From: DP-19 sp036496285
Lineage (GTDB): Bacteria > Desulfobacterota > Binatia > UTPRO1
NCBI GenBank assembly: GCA_036496285.1
Contig: DASXLI010000055.1
Span: 8,704 to 72,703 of the forward strand
Direction of reading: 5' to 3'
DNA: 64,000 nt
Shown: positions 34,271 to 43,836 of the stretch, piece by piece
How positions within the stretch are numbered: the stretch's first letter is position 1
Layout of the letters: every line of letters begins with the position of its first letter
Program-made: the position numbers and the translations under genes
The notes under the pieces: generated by a model
The model's input: the letters and a program-made list of their open reading frames with translations, nothing else
Database searches by the model: none
What the model was told of the DNA's origin: nothing

Positions 34271-37039
34271 TCAATGCGTCTTGCCCTTGAAGCTCTCCGC
34301 ATCGTTCTGCTGGATGTCGAAGCCGTCCTCGTAGTCGGCTCCCCAGCAACGCCGGGTGGTACCATCGGCGCGCCGCAGCTGGACGGTGAGCCGCGGGACC
34401 ACCGGCGTGGCAGGAAGCTCGAGCGCGGCGCCGCGCCCCTTCAAGAAGATCTTTGCGCGCCCGTCACCATCGTGCAGCTTGACGTCCGTGAGCCCGTCGC
34501 TCGCCGCCGATCGGTCCTTGTAGGTGAACCCGCCGTTGGTGAAGCGCCAGCATGGCGAGCCGCCGCAGCTCAGCGCGCCAACCGGCGGGCTCGCGGCCAG
34601 CAGTAGGACGGGATCGCCGCCGGGCCCTGATCGATCGTAGACGCAGAGCGTGTAGCGGCTCACGGTGAGCGGATTGCCGAAGTCGTTTTCCACGGTGCTG
34701 CCGTGGTTCCACCGCCAGACGAGCCTGCGATGGGCGGGGTCAGCGCCTTGCCGCATGAGGAGCCGGGTCGAGCCGGCAGACATACAGGTGGGCTCCGGGA
34801 CGGGATTGCCGGCGCAGACACCGCCGAGACAGCGATCGAACGTGCAGAGGTTGCCGTCGTCGCACGCCGTGCCGTCGGGGAATGCCGGCGACGAGTAGAC
34901 ACAGGCGCCGGTGCCGCCATCGCAAAAGCCAGGGCTCGCATGGCACTGCGTGTCGCACTCGATCGGCGCGTTGCGACATCCCGTGCCGGGATCGGCGCCC
35001 GCACCGCCCGGGTCGCAGCTGTCGGTGGTGCACAGGTTGCCGTCATCGCAGTCGGCGGCCGAGGTGCAGATGGTAATGCTGGTCGTGCTCCGGAAGATGC
35101 CGTCTACCGCCGCGGCGTAGGCCGTTGCGCCCGTGGTCGGATCGACGGCGAACCCTTGCACGTAGTTGCTCAGGCCCGCGGAGCTGACCGAGTTCCAGGT
35201 GGCGCCCGAATCAGTGGACTTGTCCACGGTCATCTGGTCGGCAGCGAAGAGGGTAGCCGGGTGGAGCGGATCGATCGCGAGCGGGCTGCCGCCGCCGCTC
35301 GGCCCGACCAAGGTCCATGAGGCGCCCGCATCGGCGCTCCGGTACACCCCCAGCGCCTCGACGTAGAGGATGTCGGAGTTCGTCGGATCGATGATCACGT
35401 TGCTGAAGCCGATGCTCGACGGGTTTGGAAAGCCGTTGTTGATGGCCGTCCAGGAGGCGGCGCCGTCGAGACTCTTGAACACGCCGTGAAACGCGAGGCT
35501 CGCGTAGACCGTTCCCTCGTGCTGCGGGTCGGGTGCCACCGACATGATGAAGGGAATCGGCAGTCCGCTGTTCATCACGGCCCACGTCGCTCCGCCGTCG
35601 GCGCTCTTCTGGAAGCCGTCGCCTTGCGTGCCCATGTAGAGCACCGACGGCGCCAGGGGATCGACGGCGATCCAGTTGACGAAGGGCGCGTTCTGCGCGG
35701 CGCTCCATGTCCAGGTGGTCCCCGCATCACTGCTGCGGAAGATGCCACTGGTCGTGGCCAGGTAGATCTTCGCCGAGTCGGTCGGGTCGATCACGACCTG
35801 CAGGACGTTCGCATCCGCGATGGCGGAGGTGAACGCCGGCGTCCGCGCCGCGGGTCCGATCTGCGACCACGACACGCCGCCGTCGACGCTCTTCACGACG
35901 CTCGCCGGACCGTCGGCATTGCCGCCGCCGTACAACGTCGCGGGGGCGTGCGGATCGACCGCGACCGTCACCATGCCCGTGTGCCTGATGCCGCTCGTGC
36001 GCAATGCCCACGTCGCGCCAGCGTCGGTGCTGCGGAACACGCCGCCCTGCGTGCCGGCAAAGACGATCGACGGAAGGATCGGAATCAACGCGAGGCCGTC
36101 GACGACGTGCCCCTCGAGTCCGCTGCCAAGCGGTGCCCACGTGGCCGCGAAGTCCGTGCTGACGAACACCGGGTGCTGCGCATCGTCGGTGAGGGCGGCG
36201 TACAGCGTCCCCGCGGTCCCCGGCTGCGCCGCGAGAGCGACGACGCAGCCCGTCGCGCTCGGCAATCCCGTGTTGCTCGCGCTCCACGTGCTGCCACCGT
36301 CGATGCTGCGATACATCCCCAGCGCGCAGCCGCCCGCGTACACCTTGCTCGAACTCGTCGGGTCGACGGCCAGGAACTGCACGCCTGGGCCCGGGAGGCC
36401 GGTGGTGCTGAGCGTCCACGTCGACGCGCCGTCGCTGCTCTTGAAGACGCCGTCGAACGTGGCGGCGTAGAGGACCTGCGGGTTGGCGGGATCGATGGCC
36501 AGCGCCGACACGACGAGCTGCGTCAGGCCGCTATTGGAGGCGCTGAAGAGACCACCGCCGTTCGTGCTGCGGTACACGCCATGTTGCGTCGCCAGATACA
36601 GATTGCTCGGGTTGAGCGGATCGATCACGAATGCCGCGTACGGATCGCTGGGCGTACCGATGGTGGAGCTCCAGCTCGCCCCGCCGTTCGTGCTGCGGTA
36701 CACGCCGCCGAAGGTGGCGGCAAAGAGGATCTGTGAGTTGTGAGGATTGACGACGATCTGGCTGACGGCGAGGGTCCCGAGGCCGATGCTCGAGAGCGTC
36801 CAGCTCATGCCGCCGTTCGAGCTCTTGTAGATGCCGCGCCCCTCGCCGTCGTCCGGGCCGGCGAAGACCGCGGCATAGACGGTCGATGGATTCCCGGGGT
36901 CGACGGCGATTGCGCTGATCGTACCGCCGTCCGGGCCGATCGGCACCCACGCCCGCCCAACACCGGGTGACAAGACGATGAACGGAAGCGTCGCGAGAAG
37001 CACACGTCGGGCGAGCAGGGTGAGAAGGGGGATTCGCAT
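34271..37039 (-). CDS. Large secreted BNR/Asp-box repeat protein with Cys-rich region and conserved C-terminal domain
   Basis: 922 residues. Signal peptide (LLARRVLLATLPFIVLSPGVGRA), then about thirteen Asp-box/VPS10-like repeats (S-x-DGG-x-SW, for example SSNGGMSW, STNGGASW, SIDGGSTW, SADGGATW), each after an AIDP..P..LYA strand, forming one or two beta-propellers. Next a cysteine-rich part with CDDGNLCTTDSCDP and CDDGNLCTFDRC, like slime-mould CTDC repeats. Residues 758-922 form a domain also found at the C-terminus of the FG-GAP protein at 46679-48682. The ATG at 37039 was chosen for signal peptide and AGG site. Surface binding role is likely; no enzyme motif was seen. Confidence 0.85.
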   Translation of the reverse strand: MRIPLLTLLARRVLLATLPFIVLSPGVGRAWVPIGPDGGTISAIAVDPGNPSTVYAAVFAGPDDGEGRGIYKSSNGGMSWTLSSIGLGTLAVSQIVVNPHNSQILFAATFGGVYRSTNGGASWSSTIGTPSDPYAAFVIDPLNPSNLYLATQHGVYRSTNGGGLFSASNSGLTQLVVSALAIDPANPQVLYAATFDGVFKSSDGASTWTLSTTGLPGPGVQFLAVDPTSSSKVYAGGCALGMYRSIDGGSTWSASNTGLPSATGCVVALAAQPGTAGTLYAALTDDAQHPVFVSTDFAATWAPLGSGLEGHVVDGLALIPILPSIVFAGTQGGVFRSTDAGATWALRTSGIRHTGMVTVAVDPHAPATLYGGGNADGPASVVKSVDGGVSWSQIGPAARTPAFTSAIADANVLQVVIDPTDSAKIYLATTSGIFRSSDAGTTWTWSAAQNAPFVNWIAVDPLAPSVLYMGTQGDGFQKSADGGATWAVMNSGLPIPFIMSVAPDPQHEGTVYASLAFHGVFKSLDGAASWTAINNGFPNPSSIGFSNVIIDPTNSDILYVEALGVYRSADAGASWTLVGPSGGGSPLAIDPLHPATLFAADQMTVDKSTDSGATWNSVSSAGLSNYVQGFAVDPTTGATAYAAAVDGIFRSTTSITICTSAADCDDGNLCTTDSCDPGGAGADPGTGCRNAPIECDTQCHASPGFCDGGTGACVYSSPAFPDGTACDDGNLCTFDRCLGGVCAGNPVPEPTCMSAGSTRLLMRQGADPAHRRLVWRWNHGSTVENDFGNPLTVSRYTLCVYDRSGPGGDPVLLLAASPPVGALSCGGSPCWRFTNGGFTYKDRSAASDGLTDVKLHDGDGRAKIFLKGRGAALELPATPVVPRLTVQLRRADGTTRRCWGADYEDGFDIQQNDAESFKGKTH

Positions 37040-37225
37040 GCGGCACCTCGAGCGCGGCGGTCGTGGGTTGCGAGGCCGGAAAGGGAAGGTGCCGCCGCGA
37101 CGGCCTGCGAGCTGTACCACGCAGGGTTTCGAGCGCCAAGCGAAATCGCCCGCTCCGAGGCGCGACCGCCGAACTCTAACCCGCGTCGGGAGGAAGCAAC
37201 TACGATCTGCGTCGCGGTCGCCGAA

Positions 37226-37376
37226 TTGGCGCACGAATTTCGCTCCCTATGCGATCCGCAACGTGGGTACGCGCACTGCCCCATCCAGCGGCGAATGGCG
37301 GATCACGCACGTCCACGACTCGGTGCCGTTCGCGATGGACGGCAGCGGCCGCGCCCTCCTCGACTTGAAGCCCTGA
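37226..37376 (+). pseudogene. Possible remnant of a class 3 lipase C-terminus
   Basis: One frame reads WRTNFAPYAIRN, then GEWRITHVHDSVPF and ends LLDLKP before a stop. The WRITHxxDxVP pattern resembles the catalytic-His/Asp neighbourhood near the end of class 3 lipases. There is no upstream body for such a gene, so at best it is a relic. The match is short and could be chance. Confidence 0.25.
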
Positions 37377-37397
37377 GGTGCGCGTCGCAGCCGTCGT

Positions 37398-37426
37398 TTG
37401 GCTGTGGCCGCGCGCGTCGCTACGGT
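37398..37426 (+). promoter_or_regulatory. Possible sigma70 promoter of the beta-helix-like secreted protein
   Basis: TTGGCT (37398-37403), a 17-base spacer, then TACGGT (37421-37426), 25 bases before the ATG at 37452. The gene also has a good GGAGG ribosome site at 37440-37444, so the leader would be short. Match is moderate. Confidence 0.35.
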
Positions 37427-37451
37427 GACCCCAACCCCCGGAGGATTGGCC

Positions 37452-39347
37452 ATGTACCGTTTCGCCTCGAAGCCTCGGCCGCGCGTGCAGATCGCCGATG
37501 CCATCGCCGTCGCGCTCGCGCTCGTCTCCGTGCTGATCGCGCCGCGGCTCGTGCCGGCGGCGAACGTGACGCTCACGGCGAAGGATGCCGGCGGCGCCGT
37601 GCTGGCCACGAACGTCGAGAACGTGCCGCTGGGGACCGTGGCGCGTCCGATGCGCCTGGGCGGCAACGCGTTCGTGCCGATCACGTTGCAAGACGCGGGC
37701 GACACCACGTGCGGCGCCGGGCGGCTCGACGGGGCGGGGACGCCCTGCGCGGCGGGCAACGCGCGTGAGTGGACGATCGAGACGGGGTCGGTGGCGAATC
37801 TGCCGGGCGTCGCGAGCCTCACGATCGAGGTCGGCGCGCCTTCGGAGGTCTGCGACTGCACGTCGAGCTTCGCGTCGAGCCGCTGCTGCGCCACGACGTC
37901 GATGGTCGCGACCGGGTCGCCGAGCGGCGGCACGCATTCGCTGCGCTTCCTGCTGCCGCCGCCGAGCGCCGGCTGCGCCGTCGCAATCGTGGGCCAATGC
38001 GAGGGCGCCGCGTGCGTGAAGCTTGCGACGACGCCCTCCGGGACCGTGCTGCAGCTCGACGACGTCGATCAGAACGGACGCTGTGAGTGGCCGCCGGGTC
38101 AGACGAAGATCGCCGGGACGCTGCGCTTCGACGCCGCGACGCCGATCGAGTTCAGCGGCAACACCACGATCCGCGCCGGGGAGATCGTCGTCGAGGACGG
38201 CGGGCTGCTCGCGAGCGTCGCCACGACCACGTTCGACGCCTTCGCCGCCCACGACCTGACGCTGATCGCCACGGGATCGATCACCGCGCGCGGGCGGCTC
38301 GATCTCGTGGTGGCGGACGACCTCGCGCTCGAGGCCGACAACGGCGACCTCACGCTCCTCGGCTCGACGACGTTGCGCGCGGCCGATCATGCGACGATCG
38401 TGGCGCGCGCCGCCGACGTCACGATCGTCGCGCCCGCGGCAGAGCCCGGCGATGTCTTCGGCGGGAGCCTCGCGGCCGTCCTCGCCCCCGGCCCCGCCGG
38501 CAACATCGCCATCACCGGGCACGTCCACGTCGGATCGCACCGCCGGGTGGCGGTGTCGAATCGTACCGGGGTCTCGGTTGTCGGGACGAAGGAGCTGCGC
38601 GTCGCCGATGGCGCCGTCCTCACCACCGATCAGGCGCGTACCGGGACCGCCGGCACGACGCCGAGCGACGTCGAGCTGCGCGCGAGCGGGCCGATCGTCG
38701 TGAGCGGCGACGTCCTGGTCGACTCGGGGCGGAACATCCGCATCCAGAGCGACAATCCACACGCGCAGATATGTCTCGCTGGCGGCGCTACGCTCGAGGC
38801 GGCACGGCCGGAGCGCGCTGGCGACGCGATCGCGACTGGACGGATCGTCCTCGCCGGCGCTACGACGCCGATCTTCGATGACGGGACGACGACGTTCGCC
38901 GGCAACCTCCGCGGCAACGTGCAGCAGGGCGCGTGCGGTCCGGCGGCGACCCCGACGATCGCCGCGACCGGCGGCGCGCCGGGCGCAACCCCGTCCGCTC
39001 CGGCACCGTCGGCGACGGCGACGCCCGGCGCCGCGGAATGGCGATTCTACGTGCGCATCGCCCGCGACTTCGGCACCGACACCAATGTGCACGTTCCGCG
39101 GACCTCGACCGAGCCGCCGATCGTGATCGCGATTCCCGACGCGGAGGTCTCGCTGTTCCGTAGCGGCGATCAAGTGGCGGCTGACGAGATTGCCGCCGCG
39201 GATCCGGACACGCTCGCGCGCCTGACCGACGCGGCGGCGGCACACATCGCGGGCCACCCGGACGACTACCCCGGCTTCACCTCCGTGGTGACGCTCGTCT
39301 GGGCCGAGCGCCAGCGCCCAGGGCCGTCGCCGACGCCGACCCCGTGA
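37452..39347 (+). CDS. Secreted repetitive (beta-helix-like) protein
   Basis: 631 residues, not recognised as a named family. ATG with GGAGG upstream; signal peptide AIAVALALVSVLIAPRLVPAAN. An N-terminal ~180 residues have eight or more cysteines (DTTCGAG, TPCAAG, CDCTSS, SRCCAT, AGCAV, GQCEGAAC). The middle is a series of short strands (TLRFDAATPIEFSGNTTIRAGEIVVEDGG..., LTLIATGSITARGRLDLVVADDLALEADNGDLTLLGSTTLRA) typical of right-handed parallel beta-helix or filamentous adhesin-like proteins. A Pro/Thr/Ser linker near residues 518-540 precedes a ~90-residue end domain that stops in PTPTP. Probably cell-surface. Confidence 0.75.
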   Translation: MYRFASKPRPRVQIADAIAVALALVSVLIAPRLVPAANVTLTAKDAGGAVLATNVENVPLGTVARPMRLGGNAFVPITLQDAGDTTCGAGRLDGAGTPCAAGNAREWTIETGSVANLPGVASLTIEVGAPSEVCDCTSSFASSRCCATTSMVATGSPSGGTHSLRFLLPPPSAGCAVAIVGQCEGAACVKLATTPSGTVLQLDDVDQNGRCEWPPGQTKIAGTLRFDAATPIEFSGNTTIRAGEIVVEDGGLLASVATTTFDAFAAHDLTLIATGSITARGRLDLVVADDLALEADNGDLTLLGSTTLRAADHATIVARAADVTIVAPAAEPGDVFGGSLAAVLAPGPAGNIAITGHVHVGSHRRVAVSNRTGVSVVGTKELRVADGAVLTTDQARTGTAGTTPSDVELRASGPIVVSGDVLVDSGRNIRIQSDNPHAQICLAGGATLEAARPERAGDAIATGRIVLAGATTPIFDDGTTTFAGNLRGNVQQGACGPAATPTIAATGGAPGATPSAPAPSATATPGAAEWRFYVRIARDFGTDTNVHVPRTSTEPPIVIAIPDAEVSLFRSGDQVAADEIAAADPDTLARLTDAAAAHIAGHPDDYPGFTSVVTLVWAERQRPGPSPTPTP

Positions 39348-39424
39348 CGCGCCACGCGCCGTGAGCCCGGACGATTGACGCTCGCGCGCGGACCGATGCA
39401 CAGTAGACGGGGAGGCGCACACCA

Positions 39425-40486
39425 ATGGCGCGTCGGATCTCCGGGGTAGTCGCCGCGGCGCTGGTTTTCGGGCTCGCGGCGCTCGCACACGGCGGCATGC
39501 TGCACGTGGCCGGCAACGGCGTCGACGGCCCCAGCTGCGGGATCGGCGGGCCGTCGCCGTGCGGCGGCAAGGCGAACCCGTGCCGCTCGATCACCTGCGC
39601 GATCAGGGTCGCCGCGGCCGGCGACGCGATCGTCGTCGGTCCCGGCGTCTATGGAGACCTCAACCAAAATGGAACGCTCAACGAGACCGGCGAGGAGGGC
39701 GGCGAGGCCTACGCCCCCGGGTGCGCCTGCGTGGTCGCGGTCAACAAGCCCGTAAGCATCACCTCGAGCGACGGCGCGGCGTCGACCATCATCGAGGCAC
39801 GGACCGTGAACGTCGTCCAGAACGTGCTCGTGATCACCGAGGGGGGCGAGTTCGGCAAGCCAGGGAAGGGCTTCACGGTGACCCAGACCCAGCAATCGAC
39901 CGGCGACGGCATCGTGATCGACTCCACGAACGTCAAGGTGCGGGGCAACGAGGTCGTCGGCCGGGAGACGGCGTTGCTCTCCGCCGTGGGCATCGATACC
40001 GTGGCGGCGCCGGAAACGATCCTCATCGAGGCCAATCACGTCGTTGGATGGGGCGTCGGAATCCGCGCGCAAAGCACCGGCAAGACGCTGCGCGCGAATC
40101 AGGTCGCGACGAACATCCACGGCATCGAGGCGGCGGCGGGCCTCGTCGTCGGCAACGTCGCGACGCAGAACAGCGAGGTCGGGATCTCGCTCTCCGGTCC
40201 GGTGACTGCGACCGGGAACGCCGCGTACGGGAACGGCAGCGAGGGCGGATTCCGCGTGCTCGGCTCCTTCACCGGCACGCTCGAGAAGAACAACATCTAT
40301 GGCAATGGCTGCGGTCTGGAGAACCTCGGGATCCTCGGGCTCTCGGTCGCGAAGAACTTCTGGGGTGCCGCGATCAGACCCGGTCCCGACCCGGCCGATG
40401 ACGTCTGCGATCTGGACGGCGGCACGACGAGCGCGCCCCAGCCGGCGTCGAAGCCGTTCAAGGTGAAGGCGCCGATCAAGTTGTGA
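39425..40486 (+). CDS. Secreted right-handed beta-helix (NosD-like) protein
   Basis: 353 residues. ATG preceded by GGGGAGG. Signal peptide (VVAAALVFGLAALAHGG). The N-terminal part has ITCAIRVAAAGDAIVVGPGVYGD, the usual opening of parallel beta-helix proteins, then repeated N-x-V/I strands: GIVIDSTNVKVRGNEVVG, ILIEANHVVGWGVGIRA, LRANQVATNIHGIEA, LVVGNVATQNSEVGI, NAAYGNG, NNIYGNG and NFWG, typical of NosD/PbH1 repeats. Carbohydrate or polymer binding is likely, but catalytic residues were not identified. A TTGACG at 39375 has only a weak -10. Confidence 0.85.
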   Translation: MARRISGVVAAALVFGLAALAHGGMLHVAGNGVDGPSCGIGGPSPCGGKANPCRSITCAIRVAAAGDAIVVGPGVYGDLNQNGTLNETGEEGGEAYAPGCACVVAVNKPVSITSSDGAASTIIEARTVNVVQNVLVITEGGEFGKPGKGFTVTQTQQSTGDGIVIDSTNVKVRGNEVVGRETALLSAVGIDTVAAPETILIEANHVVGWGVGIRAQSTGKTLRANQVATNIHGIEAAAGLVVGNVATQNSEVGISLSGPVTATGNAAYGNGSEGGFRVLGSFTGTLEKNNIYGNGCGLENLGILGLSVAKNFWGAAIRPGPDPADDVCDLDGGTTSAPQPASKPFKVKAPIKL

Positions 40487-40636
40487 CCGCCCAGGTGCGC
40501 CGCAGGTCGACGGCGCCTTCGCAAAGCCGGGAATCCGCGGCCAATCGTTGTCATCCCTCGGAAACGGTCGGCGCCGTCATCGCTTGCGGCAGCAGCGTCG
40601 CGTCATGGCATCGGGCTTGCTGCCCGTCCTCCAATC
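40487..40636. other. Intergenic region upstream of korA
   Basis: 150 bases with no gene and no convincing promoter. The korA GTG has no recognisable ribosome site. Confidence 0.5.
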
Positions 40637-42403
40637 GTGGCTCGCATGGTCGAGGATCTCGTCATCGGAATGGCCGGCTCGGGCGGCGACGGCATCGTGA
40701 GCGCGGGCGAATCGCTGATCTCGGCCTGCGCCGCCATGGGCTATCACGCCATGATGACGAAGAGCTTCGGCTCGCAGATCCGCGGCGGCGAATCCTCCTG
40801 CCGCGTTCGAATGGCGACCGGTGCCGTCCGTAATCCCGGCGGGACGCTCGATGTTGCCGTCGCGCTCAACTGGGAGGACTTCCTCAAGTTCGGTGCCGAG
40901 CTGCCGGTCGGCGACGACACGCTGGTGCTCTACGAGGCGAAGACCGGCGTGGCGCCGGACGCCCTGCCGCTCGACGGAGTCACGCCGGCCGAAGCGGTCG
41001 CGGTGCCGATCGCGGACATGGCCCGGACGGCTACCGGAAGCGACAAGGGCAAGAGCAGCGTCGTGCTCGGTCTGCTCGCAGGTTGGTGCGGGATCGGCCG
41101 GGACGCGATCCTCGCAGGCATCCGGAAGAAATTTGCGAAGAAGGACGAGCGGTTGGTCGAGGCGAACGAGAAAGCGTTCGCCCTCGGCGTCCAGTACGCC
41201 GAGGCGCATCCGCTGGCGACGCCGCGCACCATCGAGCCCGCCGTTGCGGGCGAGCCGAGGATGCTCACCGACGGCAACGACATCTGCGCCGCCGCAGCCA
41301 TCTTCGCCGGCTGCGACTTCTTCAGCGGGTACCCGATCACGCCGTCGACGGAGGTGATGCAGCTCTTCACGCGCGAGATCTGGAAATACGGCGGCGCCGT
41401 CCTGCAAGCGGAGGACGAGATCGCCGGCATAGGCGCCGCGCTCGGCGCCTCCTTCGGCGGCAAGAAGGCCATGACCGCAACGTCGGGTCCGGGCATGTCG
41501 CTCAAGACCGAGATCATGGGCCTGGCGTCGATTGCCGAGCTTCCGCTCGTCGTCGTGGACGTGCAGCGCGGCGGTCCGTCGACCGGCATGCCGACCAAAC
41601 CCGAGCAGTCGGACGTGTTCCAGGCGATCTTCTCCGCGCACGGTGACGTGGTCAGGCCGGTACTCGCGCCGACCTGCGTGTCGGACACGTTCGAGGTCAC
41701 CGTCGAGGCGTTCAACATCGCGGAGCAGTTCCAGACGCCGGTGGTGGTCCTGTCCGATCAGGAGATCGCGCAGCGCAAGGAGGTCATCGAGGTCATCGAC
41801 ACCGCGCGCTTCCAGGTGGTCGAGCGTCAGCGCCCCGATGCCGCCGAGCTTGCGCGGTACGAGCGTTTTCGCTTGACGGCAAACGGCGTCAGCCCGGTTT
41901 CGCATCCCGGGATGCAGGGCGGCAACTACGTCGGCGCCGGCATCGAGCACGACGAGCACGGCGATCCCACGGCAAACGGCCGCGTCCATCAGCGCATGAA
42001 CGAGAAGCGTCTCCACAAGCTCGACCCGTTGCGCGAGCGCGACGACCTGCTTCGCATCGAGGGTGACCCGAGCGCGCCTCTGGCGCTCGTCAGCTGGGGC
42101 TCCACCGCCGGCGTGTGCCGCGAGGCGCTGGATCTCGCGACCGCCCAGGGGCTACGCGTCAAGCTCCTGGTGCCGTACCTGCTCTACCCGGTGAACGAGC
42201 GCGTCTATCGCGGGTTTTTCGCGACCGTCCAGGCCGGCCTGGTCGTGGAGCAATCCTATCTCGGTCAGCTCTACCGCGTGTTGCGGATGATGGTGGACGT
42301 CCCCGCCGGGCTCGAGTCCTTCTGCCGTTCCGGCGCCAACCCGTTTCGTCCCGCTGAGATCGTGCGGGAGCTGCAGCTTCGTGCCGGAAAGGAGTCCCGA
42401 TGA
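40637..42403 (+). CDS. korA: 2-oxoacid:ferredoxin oxidoreductase, fused gamma-alpha subunit
   Basis: 588 residues. The N-terminal gamma domain (about 1-185; GMAGSGGDGIVSAGE, SFGSQIRGGES) is joined to the alpha domain (FFSGYPITPSTEVMQLF, EDEIAGIGAALGASFGGKKAMTATSGPGMSL, DVQRGGPSTGMPTKPEQSD) and a C-terminal transketolase-like domain. With KorB it oxidatively decarboxylates a 2-oxoacid such as 2-oxoglutarate, reducing ferredoxin, or runs in reverse to fix CO2. GTG start; ATG at 40646 is possible. Stop overlaps korB by 4 bases. The 2-oxoglutarate assignment is by architecture only. Confidence 0.93.
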   Translation: MARMVEDLVIGMAGSGGDGIVSAGESLISACAAMGYHAMMTKSFGSQIRGGESSCRVRMATGAVRNPGGTLDVAVALNWEDFLKFGAELPVGDDTLVLYEAKTGVAPDALPLDGVTPAEAVAVPIADMARTATGSDKGKSSVVLGLLAGWCGIGRDAILAGIRKKFAKKDERLVEANEKAFALGVQYAEAHPLATPRTIEPAVAGEPRMLTDGNDICAAAAIFAGCDFFSGYPITPSTEVMQLFTREIWKYGGAVLQAEDEIAGIGAALGASFGGKKAMTATSGPGMSLKTEIMGLASIAELPLVVVDVQRGGPSTGMPTKPEQSDVFQAIFSAHGDVVRPVLAPTCVSDTFEVTVEAFNIAEQFQTPVVVLSDQEIAQRKEVIEVIDTARFQVVERQRPDAAELARYERFRLTANGVSPVSHPGMQGGNYVGAGIEHDEHGDPTANGRVHQRMNEKRLHKLDPLRERDDLLRIEGDPSAPLALVSWGSTAGVCREALDLATAQGLRVKLLVPYLLYPVNERVYRGFFATVQAGLVVEQSYLGQLYRVLRMMVDVPAGLESFCRSGANPFRPAEIVRELQLRAGKESR

Positions 42404-43275
42404 GTCTCCCGCCTAACCTCACGCCCCAGGACTTCAAGAGCGATCTCAAGCCCATCTGGTGTCCGGGATGCGGCGACTTCGGCGTCCTGCAGGCGATCTG
42501 TCGCGCGCTCGCCGCCATCGGACGACCGCCGCACGAGATCGCGTTCATCTCGGGCATCGGCTGCTCTTCGCGCATTCCCGGCTACACGGCTGCCTATGGC
42601 TTCAACAGCGTGCACGGGCGCGCTTTGCCGATCGCGCAAGGTCTCAAGCTGGCGCGGCCGGAGCTGCTCGTGCTCGTCGCGGGCGGCGACGGCGACGGCT
42701 TCTCGATCGGCGGCGGCCACGTGCCGCATGCGGTTCGCCGCAACGACGACCTCACCTACATCGTGATGGACAACCAGATCTACGGCCTGACCAAGGGGCA
42801 ACTCTCGCCCACCAGCCCGCAGGGACTGCACACCGTCACGTCGGGCTATGGCAGCCTCGAGAGCCCGGTCAATCCCCTGCTGTATGTGCTCGCGTATGGC
42901 GCGCCGTTCGTCGCGCAAGGGACGCCGGCCGACATGCCGGGCCTCACCGCGATGATCGAGGAGGCGATTCGTTTTCCCGGGTTCGCTTTCGTGAACGTGC
43001 GCTCGCCCTGCGTCACCTACGGCGAGGCGGATCAGCAGATCAAGATCCACAAGACCGTGATGCGCCGCCTCGAGGACCTCGATCACGATCCCGGCAATCG
43101 CATCCAGGCGCTGGAGAAGGCCGAGACCTACGGCCAGGCGTTGCTCACCGGCATCTTCTACCGCAACCCGGCGCCCCGCCCGACGCTCGGCGCCGTCGTG
43201 CGCGAGCGCCAGCAGCAACTGATGGCCGGCGCTGCGCCACGCGACCGCATCCTCGACATGTTCGTCCAGCACTGA
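42400..43275 (+). CDS. korB: 2-oxoacid:ferredoxin oxidoreductase, beta subunit
   Basis: 291 residues. CPGCGDFGVL at 21-30, SGIGCSSRIPGY, and the thiamine pyrophosphate motif GDGDGFSIGGGH at 96-107 followed by NQIYGLTKGQLSPTS. It binds TPP and, in typical two-subunit KorAB, one [4Fe-4S] cluster. ATG overlaps korA by 4 bases (ATGA). Electron acceptor ferredoxin is not encoded nearby. Confidence 0.95.
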   Translation: MSLPPNLTPQDFKSDLKPIWCPGCGDFGVLQAICRALAAIGRPPHEIAFISGIGCSSRIPGYTAAYGFNSVHGRALPIAQGLKLARPELLVLVAGGDGDGFSIGGGHVPHAVRRNDDLTYIVMDNQIYGLTKGQLSPTSPQGLHTVTSGYGSLESPVNPLLYVLAYGAPFVAQGTPADMPGLTAMIEEAIRFPGFAFVNVRSPCVTYGEADQQIKIHKTVMRRLEDLDHDPGNRIQALEKAETYGQALLTGIFYRNPAPRPTLGAVVRERQQQLMAGAAPRDRILDMFVQH

Positions 43276-43295
43276 AGGAGGAGGGGAAAACGACC

Positions 43296-43823
43296 ATGCG
43301 CGCGACCCGGAGCATCGATTTCGCCGCGCTGTCCCTGCAGGACGCTTTGGATCTCGCGGTCCTCATCGAAGAGGAGGCCCGCGACCGGTATCAGGAGTTC
43401 GCCGACCAGATGGAGATCCACCACACGCCGGAGGCCGCCCGCTTCTTTCGCTACATGGCCGACAACGAGGAAAAGCATCGGAGCACCCTCGTCGCGCGCC
43501 GGCGCGCGCGGTTCGGCGATGCGACCCCGGCGGTGACGAGGACGATGCTGTTCGACGTCGAGGCGCCTGACTACGACGAGGCGCGCGCATTCATGACCGC
43601 CAGGGCAGCGTTGGAGACGGCCCTTCGCTGCGAGCAGAAGGCGGAGGCGTTCTTCGCCGCCGCGCTGCCCCAGCTCGGCGCAGCAGACGTGCGCGCGCTC
43701 TTCGACGAGCTGCGGCGCGAAGAGATCGAGCACCAGGCGCTGATCCGACGACAGCTCGCCGATGCGCCGCCCGACCCTCTCCTCGGCGGTGATGACTTCG
43801 CCGACGAGCCGGTCGGGCAGTAG
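43296..43823 (+). CDS. Ferritin-like diiron protein (rubrerythrin-like, no rubredoxin domain)
   Basis: 175 residues. Four-helix bundle with metal-ligand pattern EEEARDRY (Glu25-27), ADNEEKHRS (EExxH-like, Glu58/59 and His61), EQKAEAFF, and RREEIEHQAL (Glu142/143, His146). Strong ribosome site AAGGAGGAGG. It starts 20 bases after korB and is likely co-transcribed; it may protect the oxygen-sensitive oxidoreductase from peroxide, but this is inference. A rubredoxin-type CxxC domain is absent. Confidence 0.85.
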   Translation: MRATRSIDFAALSLQDALDLAVLIEEEARDRYQEFADQMEIHHTPEAARFFRYMADNEEKHRSTLVARRRARFGDATPAVTRTMLFDVEAPDYDEARAFMTARAALETALRCEQKAEAFFAAALPQLGAADVRALFDELRREEIEHQALIRRQLADAPPDPLLGGDDFADEPVGQ

Positions 43824-43836
43824 GAAGGAGTCGCCG

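Larger units (their letters stand above)
37040..37451. other. Divergent intergenic region between two secreted-protein genes
   Basis: About 410 bases upstream of both the BNR protein (minus) and the beta-helix protein (plus). It holds a protein-like scrap at 37226-37376 and a promoter-like sequence at 37398-37426. No other gene could be supported. Confidence 0.55.
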
